Assembly (NCBI GenBank): GCA_030063045.1
Contig: JAQSEB010000099.1
Span: 682,001 to 746,000 of the forward strand
Reading direction: 5' to 3'
DNA from: Pratylenchus scribneri
Lineage: Eukaryota > Nematoda > Chromadorea > Rhabditida > Pratylenchidae
Length of the DNA: 64,000 bases
The notes under the pieces were generated by a model that worked only from the letters and a program-made list of their open reading frames with translations, made no database searches and was not told where the DNA came from. Position numbers and translations under genes: made by a program. Shown one piece after another: positions 57,872 through 64,000 of the stretch. Each line of letters starts with the position of its first letter. Position 1 is the first letter of the stretch.

Positions 57872-58783
57872 AGATGAGACGAATAATTTTTCTAATTCAT
57901 TAATCTTGATGCTATTCAGTAATCTGTATCCGCTTTAAGTTTAGATATTAACAATTTACATTCTATTTTTATTACTATTGTCTATGTTATTTATAATTAA
58001 TTAATGCCCAGAGAATTATACGTAAAGTAGAATATTGGTATAAATATTAAAATGAAATTTATTCGATAAATGCTATCTAAATTAAATGGAAAACAATCTG
58101 CTGAGATTAACGGATGTAAAGTTTTTTTATTTTGTTAATATAAAAAATTGATAAAAATTTAATTAAAAAAATTAAAAAAAATTTCCATTAGGGAATTTGA
58201 GTTGGTATTGGTACTGGAGAATTTTGAATACTATTTAGAGAAATTGGGATCCGTGATCCGATCCTACATCCGTCGATTGTAGAATCATCACATACTGTTT
58301 TCATTGAATATTCATTTGTATTTTTGAATTTGTTTATTATTTTTATTTTGGCAATCTGTCTATATTGATTATTGATGATTGAAGAGAAGAATGAAGAACG
58401 AAATCGGATCGGCAGAATGTAAAATTCATTCACAATTTCCATTCTTTCGATCCAAGAAGCTAAAAGTACGATAAATATTGAGAAAAAATTTTAAATTTGC
58501 CCTTTTTAATGAAAATTTCCACCAAAACTGAAAAATCATCTGGCTTCCTTGGCTATCAATCAATATTTTACTTTTTCCAAGATTTTTCTAACTCATTATT
58601 TTTATTTATAATTAAGAAGAAAACATAAAAAGCATTATCTGGTTCAATTCTTTATTATTCTTCTCAATTAATGTCATCAATGAATGCAGCAAATGGAAGT
58701 ATTGGTGCATGTTGGCCGAGAAAATCAGCAATAAAGGTTTTTTACTTGTTTAATTTTTCAAAAAATTATCACGGGAGCTAGAA
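57872..58783. other. Intergenic; possible first exon at 58671-58736
   Basis: After the esterase stop this is AT-rich DNA with no family match. ATG at 58671 starts MSSMNAANGSIGACWPRKSA, ending at a donor-like AAAG/GTTTTT (58736/58737) just before the Helitron. It could be the first exon of the downstream SPRY gene, but the phases do not match at that donor. Confidence 0.3.
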
Positions 58784-60076
58784 TCCTATATATAATTTTA
58801 GAGGTGTCTGTTTGTTTGTCACGCGGTTTTCTCGGTGTGGTGTGGATGGATTGAGCTGAATTTTTGGCTATAGGGGTTTTCGAGGGTGCTGATCATGACC
58901 AGATAGTTAGTTTTTTGATTCACGTGATTTTACGTGATTTTGGTATACGGTATGTCAAGTACCGTAGTTTTGAGAAGGGAAATTTGGTAAGGCAATAAAT
59001 CATGTATGATTCATGCCAAGTACTTAGTAAAATGTCAAGTATAGGGTAATCGAGGGTGCTGAAAACGATGGTGACATTGGTTTTGCATTATAGTATACTT
59101 GGTATACGGTATAACCAAGATTACGGTAGTTTATGTATTACGGTAAATGAAATGTCAAATATAGGGTAATCGAGGGTGCTAAACACGATGGTGACAATAG
59201 TTTTGCATTTAGTTCAAGTCTCGCGCAGCTAGGCCATAAGTTATGGCCAAGTTGGAAAATTTTAGATTTTGATGATGGAAAAGTCAAGTATAGGGTAATC
59301 GAGGGTGCTAAACACGATGGTGATATTGGTTTTGCATTTGGTTAAAGTCTCGCGCAGTTGGGCCATAAGTTATGGCCAAGTTTGATGGTTTTGGATTTTG
59401 ATGATGAAAATGTCAAGTATAGGGTTATTGATGATGCTGATTACGATGGTGACAATAGTTTTGCATTTTGCTTATGTCTCGCGCAGCTAGGCCATAAGTT
59501 ATGGCCAAGTTTGATGATGTTGGAACTGTGCCCCGAATATGATACGGGAATACATCCATGCACCCTCATCAACCGTTTGAGCCCCGAAGGGGCGAAGATG
59601 ATACAAGAATACACACCCTTATCAACCGTTTGAGCCCCGAAGGTGCGAAGATGATACGGGTATACATCCCTGCATCCTTATCAACCGTTTGAGTCCCGAA
59701 GGGGCGAAGATTATAGGGGAATATATCCATAAACCCTCAACAACCGTTTGAGCCCCGAAGGGGCGAATATTATAGGAGAATATATCCATAAACCCTCAAC
59801 AACCGTTTGAGCCCCGAAGGGGCGAATATTATAGGAGAATATATCCATAAACCCTTATCAACCGTCTGAGCCCCGAAGGGGCGAAGATGATACGGAAATA
59901 CATCACCAGTTTCGGGGGAAATCGTAGGTAAGATGAATAAGAAAGAGAAAAGAAAGAATTTAGATAAGATGAGTAAGAAAAAGAAAAGAAAAGGAATTTA
60001 GATAAGATGAGTAAGATAGAGGAAAAGATTTTGACTAGCTCAGAAGAACGCCCGATAGGGCGTTCGCCTGAGCTAG
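58784..60076 (+). mobile_element. Non-autonomous Helitron, 1293 bp
   Basis: The 5' end is TCCTATATATAATTTTAGAG followed by TGTCTGTTTGTTTGTC, a common Helitron start. The 3' end is CTAG, preceded by an 8-bp-stem hairpin GAACGCCC-GATA-GGGCGTTC six nucleotides upstream. The host bases are A before and T after, the AT insertion rule. There is no terminal inverted repeat or target duplication, as expected for rolling-circle elements. A larger palindrome ACTAGCTCAG/CTGAGCTAGT surrounds the hairpin. There is no Rep/helicase gene; the inside is two tandem-repeat arrays. Confidence 0.85.
59520..59900. repeat. Tandem repeat with GAGCCCCGAAGGGGCGAA motif
   Basis: Six units of about 60 bp each carry ACCGTTTGAGCCCCGAAGG, which forms a small GCCCC-GAA-GGGGC hairpin, then GATACGGGAATACATCC or a variant. 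Upstream (59030-59510) four larger units begin TCAAGTATAGGGTAATCGAG. Both arrays lie inside the Helitron. Confidence 0.85.
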
Positions 60077-60255
60077 TATTTAGTTATTTATAAACATTAA
60101 ATAAGCATCCCATTTACAATAAAGTACAAAATAATTTATACTTCCATTTGGGTTTGTTTTTTTCCTCTTTAATTTAGGATTAGGATAAATGATTTCACTA
60201 ATGAAAAAATAATATATAAACTTAAAAAACAGGGACAATGGATGCGCAAAATCAG

Positions 60256-62461
60256 GGTGCTCGTCACCTCTGGCATTTCGAGAGCAACAACAAAAGGAAA
60301 ATTGTGAAGAAAAATTGGTCAGTTTATTGGTACACAGGGAATTTATAATTCCTGAACTTTTTTTACAGCCAACCGAGCTGAACATTTATGGTCAAGAGAA
60401 AAAAATGAAACCGGCGGAGTTTCAAAATTTTAAGCAACAATTCAATTGACATTGTACTCTCTTCATAATGGCTATGCCAATCTGGACGAATTTCGGAAAG
60501 ATTTTATGTAAATTTTATTTAAATTCTTAATTTTTCAATTTTTTTTAAAGTTGTGACAATTTTTTCGACCCGGAAATGAAGGCACTAGAATTTGGTTATC
60601 CAGGCCTCCAAGAATTGCTTAAATCGGAGGAAATGAAGGAATTTGTCAAAATTGAAGAGGATTTAACAAATTATGGGGTAAATTGATTTTAAATATTTTG
60701 AAATAATAATTATTTAAGGTTTTGATTTATAAAGGCAGAGGAATTGATGAATGTGATTCGGTTTTGCAAGCAATGAAAGAATCGGAAGAGGAAAAGCAAA
60801 AAAAGTGAGAGGAAATTAAATATTAATTAATTAATTTTTTTGATATTTAGAGCACAACGAAAACAATTTCGGAAGGAACAAAATCGGTAGAAAATCAGAA
60901 AAATTAGTGGAAATAATTTTTTAAAGATTGCACATTTCAAGAGGACAGAATTGGGGAAAACAAAGAGCACAACAATACGGGATGAAATTTGCGACGAATT
61001 CGAATAATTGGCAACGGCAAAATGTGCAACAAAATTGGACCAATAATTTTGCGCGCCAAATTTATTGGACCAACGATGTTCACAATGATTTTGCTATTAC
61101 AAAAACGAAGAAAGAATTGGATGAATTAAAGGAAATGTTGGCCAATAAAGACAAAGAAAATGTTAAATTGAAGGAGGACAAGGCAAAATTGAAGGGAACG
61201 ACGAACAAATTGGAGAAGCTTATTGATGAGGTAAAATTCGATTATTTTTGAGTAAAATTGGGTTTAGAAAATATAATTAAAAATTGGTCAATTTTGAATT
61301 TTGACCATTTTGATCTAATTTTCTTGGAATTCTTATTTTTTTAAAATTTCAGATGTTGATCAATCGAATTGGATTTGACCCAAATATCTACAAATTTGAA
61401 GTCTTTGGAAGCAATTTGATTATCAAAGAGGGTGGATTTGTTGCCAAACATGTGATGAGTCCCAAAGGTAAATAATATAAATAAAAATAAAAAATAATTT
61501 TATCAAGAAATGACTTCTTGTGCTCGCACCATTGTGGCAATTCCTCCGATCAATTTGAACATCAATGAGCCAACAATCTTATTCTATTATGAAGTGAAAA
61601 TTATCGAGAAGAAGAAGTAAGTATTTTTTAATAATTAAATTTAGCAATTGTTGCGTGGGCTCCGAAACCAGAGATTCAGACTTTAAAAAAGTCAGATCTG
61701 GGAATCTAAATGTTTTGGAATGGAATTAGCTCATCAAAAAAGTTGAAAAATGATTAAATGTAACTTTTTTTTCAAAATTTTATTTTTATTTTTTTCAACA
61801 TTTTTATATTTAGTTTTTCTTATAAATATATTATTTCCGGACTCGAGCCGAAACGCATAATTGCTTTTAAATTGAAACGAGTATAAAAAATAAAATGGCA
61901 TTGAAATTTTTGGGCTCAATAATTATAATTAATTATAAAAATTTAAGACGCCTTGACACTAAAATTGGATTTTGCGACTCGGAATTTCCATTGGAAGATA
62001 AAAGTTCGCTTGGAAAGATGAACAATTCAATTGGAATTCATGACAAATGGGCAGTTCGGATTGATGGAACTGAGCAGAAATTTGGGAATGCCGGTGGATA
62101 TTTCGAGAAAGGAGATGTGGTTGGAATTGGCATTGGGGCACGTCCCCATCCATATTCGAACATTGAATGTTTTGGCACATTGAATGGCGATTTATTGGGT
62201 AAGTAAAATACTTGATTTTTTTTGAAATTAATTAAAAAAAGAAAAATTTTACAATAAGAATTCATTTATTTTAGCCTAAAATTACTTTATTTTTAAAGCG
62301 ATATTAATCATTCAAATTCAGGAAAAACGGAATTGCCAACAAAATTTGCCAACATCAAACTTTTTCCTGCCATCAGCTTGCACTATCGCAACAATGAAGT
62401 TCGGGCCATTTATAAGAAGGAAGAATGGCGCTTTAAGCAATTCAACAAAGTTTTCCAATGA
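60256..62461 (+). CDS. LOTUS-like, coiled-coil and SPRY domain protein (5' end unresolved)
   Basis: Ten exons join in frame: 60256-60390, 60435-60507, 60551-60677, 60719-60804, 60851-60886, 60927-61230, 61353-61467, 61508-61616, 61948-62198, 62322-62461; about 458 residues, start missing. Residues ~45-120 (LTLYSLHNGYANLDEFRKDF...LEFGYPGLQELLKS...VKIEED) have the pattern of an OST-HTH/LOTUS domain, an RNA- and Vasa-binding fold. A basic KQKKAQRKQFRKEQ stretch, an Asn/Gln/Trp-rich segment and a Lys/Glu coiled coil (ELDELKEMLANKDKENVKLK) follow. The C-terminal half is a SPRY domain: LFYYEVKI, IGFCDSEF, IGIHDKWAVRIDG, FEKGDVVGIGI, FGTLNGDLLG, KLFPAISL. The first intron here is 44 nt and inferred from phase. 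LOTUS is the weaker call. Confidence 0.78.
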
Positions 62462-63546
62462 GAATGAGGAAAATGGAGAAAAATGACGATGGAAAATTAA
62501 AATAATTTGGCGTCATATACTTAATTTTCGACAATTTTCTTTTCTATATTAATTCGCCAATTTGTTTTTCGCCGGATAAATTTCAAGAAATATTTTTCAC
62601 TAAATGATCATTTCTCGCAGTCAGTCCAACAGGAATTGGTTGCTCAAATGCTCAAGGCATTTAATAGCATTAAAATATATTTTGATTATGTTTAAAGAAT
62701 GCTGTCCGCAATTAATTAAATTGAATCGATACATCTCAATGAAGCTCTAAGTAGATGATAACCACCCAGCCAGTGCAACGGTGCTAAGGTTTCCGAGCAT
62801 TTTTAGCGGACATCTAATCGACCACTTGAAGCGCCAGGATGTTCGCTTCTTTGCCTCGACCACACAGGCGGCCGGCCCGTGCCCATCCTCTTAGTTTAAC
62901 CGGTAAGTTAGAGAAACGAGAGGGATATTTACTAATGATGAGGGAAAGGGTATAGAACACAAATTCCCAATCTCATAGCCACCGGTCACTCGCCGTTCTG
63001 AGGAATGAGGGCAAAATGGAAAAGGGCAAAAAAGGGGAAAGGGAAATAATTCGAGGGATATTCTCAAATTAATTCTCCCTCAATCTTTTAGGTGTTGGAT
63101 GGTCCCTCAAAACGGCGGTAACGAGGCGAAGCCGAAGTAAACCAGAGAAATCGGTAGCGAGGCGATAGCCGAAGCAAACCAGAGAAATCGGCGGTGAGAT
63201 TTCTCGGGGTGGTGAGATTTCTCGGGCGGCGACTCAACCTCAAGTGGACATGGACGACGGACGGATCGATGACATTCAATTGCCGAAAGACGGACTCAAA
63301 AGGAAAAAAGAAGGAAGAGGGAAAAGAGAAAACACTTTCACTTTCATTTCTACAGTACCAATTTTACCGCAACCATTTTTATCCAATTGTTTGAAAGAAA
63401 ATGAATATTATTAAAATGGATTATTCTGAATGAGGGATTATTAATAGGAGGGATATTATTTTCGAGGGAAAATGATTATTAATGAATTATTATTGGGAGA
63501 CATATTTTTGAGGAAAATGGATTATTTTGAGGAAATCGAAGAAAAT
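62462..63546. other. Convergent intergenic region with a GC-rich block
   Basis: A GC-richer block at 62745-62930 (CAGCCAGTGCAACGGTGC, AGGCGGCCGGCCCGTGCCC) has no open frame. At 63120-63235 short repeats ACCAGAGAAATCGG (twice) and GAGATTTCTCGGG (twice) could pair as a hairpin. No gene recognised. Confidence 0.45.
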
Positions 63547-64000
63547 TCAAAGTGGCCGAATTCGGAAAGCGACCGATTTGTAACGGACGGCCCTGGCACG
63601 ACAAATGGGGCATTTTCTGTCTTTGATGATGCGACAACAAGGGGCACACATGCAAAGATGTCCGCATACATTGTACATCAACGGTCTCGCAACACGACAT
63701 GTACAACAAACCGACTCCGGGATCAATTCCATATCCTCGAACAACCATGTCCGCCCGCCCAATCGTTCCGGGAGGCATATTACATTGTTGAGGCATTCCC
63801 TATTGTAACCGTAATTCGGGGAAATTGCCACACGAATTGGTTCCCCAAAGAAAGCCCTTCGATTATTTCCATCGCCAGCAATAACTAAAATTCAATTAAA
63901 TATTATTATTCTATTTTTTTTGAAAAAACGAGGAATACCGAAAGGGAGGTACATTTCGGCTAAATGTCGATTGAAATGGACGTCGACATTGAATGCGGCC
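63547..64000 (-). CDS. RING-finger E3 ubiquitin ligase, C-terminal exons
   Basis: Two exons, 63939-64000 (open at the window edge) and 63547-63884, join in phase 1. The C-terminus is a C3HC4 RING: CCTC, LMYNVCGHLCMC, APCC and CPICRAR, followed by a short tail FRIRPL. A C-terminal RING with CGHLC.C wording resembles Neuralized-type and similar ligases, which ubiquitinate signalling receptors or their ligands. Upstream visible sequence (AGDGNNRRAFFGEPIRVAIS, then PERLGGRTWLFEDMELIPES) is not assignable to a known domain. The N-terminal part that would settle the family is outside the window. Confidence 0.82.

Overview
This is an AT-rich, intron-rich animal nuclear sequence and almost certainly a nematode. 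The signs are many short introns (several of 44-50 bp) with TTTCAG- or TTTTAG-type acceptors, a Cys-loop channel and an Srx-like chemoreceptor of nematode type, acceptor sites about 20 nt before start codons as expected for spliced-leader trans-splicing, and long G/C homopolymer runs of the kind known from Caenorhabditis. The mix of a ubiquitin-like coiled-coil protein and a SPRY protein would suit a plant parasite, but nothing here proves that. No search was run: all identities come from reading conserved motifs.

Layout. 1-1.5 kb: C-terminal exons of a P5B-type ATPase (+). 2.1-3.3 kb: COQ10 (+). 3.5-8.0 kb: a block of transposons, foldback elements and satellites. 8.1-16.1 kb: a 19-exon Cys-loop ligand-gated ion channel (-). 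16-22 kb: gene-poor. 22-25.6 kb: three small minus-strand genes (coiled-coil/ubiquitin-like, LYAR zinc finger, four-helix membrane protein). 25.8-28.5 kb: a tandem duplication carrying two Glu/Arg-rich small genes. 28.5-29.75 kb: minisatellite. 30.4-33.7 kb: SLC25A46-like mitochondrial carrier (+). 34.5-43.0 kb: MOV10-like RNA helicase (-). 43.4-45.4 kb: several MITEs and an unidentified small gene. 45.5-48.0 kb: a seven-helix receptor (-). 48-54.2 kb: gene-poor, with a 1.2-kb foldback. 54.3-57.9 kb: a type-B carboxylesterase (+). 58.8-60.1 kb: a non-autonomous Helitron. 60.3-62.5 kb: a LOTUS-like/coiled-coil/SPRY protein (+). 63.5-64 kb: C-terminal exons of a RING protein (-).

Every multi-exon model below was built by hand by matching splice phases. 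The complete models (channel, carrier, helicase, receptor, esterase) close in frame across all junctions. Genes are independent units, not operons. What ties the window together is mobile DNA: at least six families of inverted-repeat elements sit mostly in introns, several with clear target-site duplications, and they account for most introns longer than about 400 bp.
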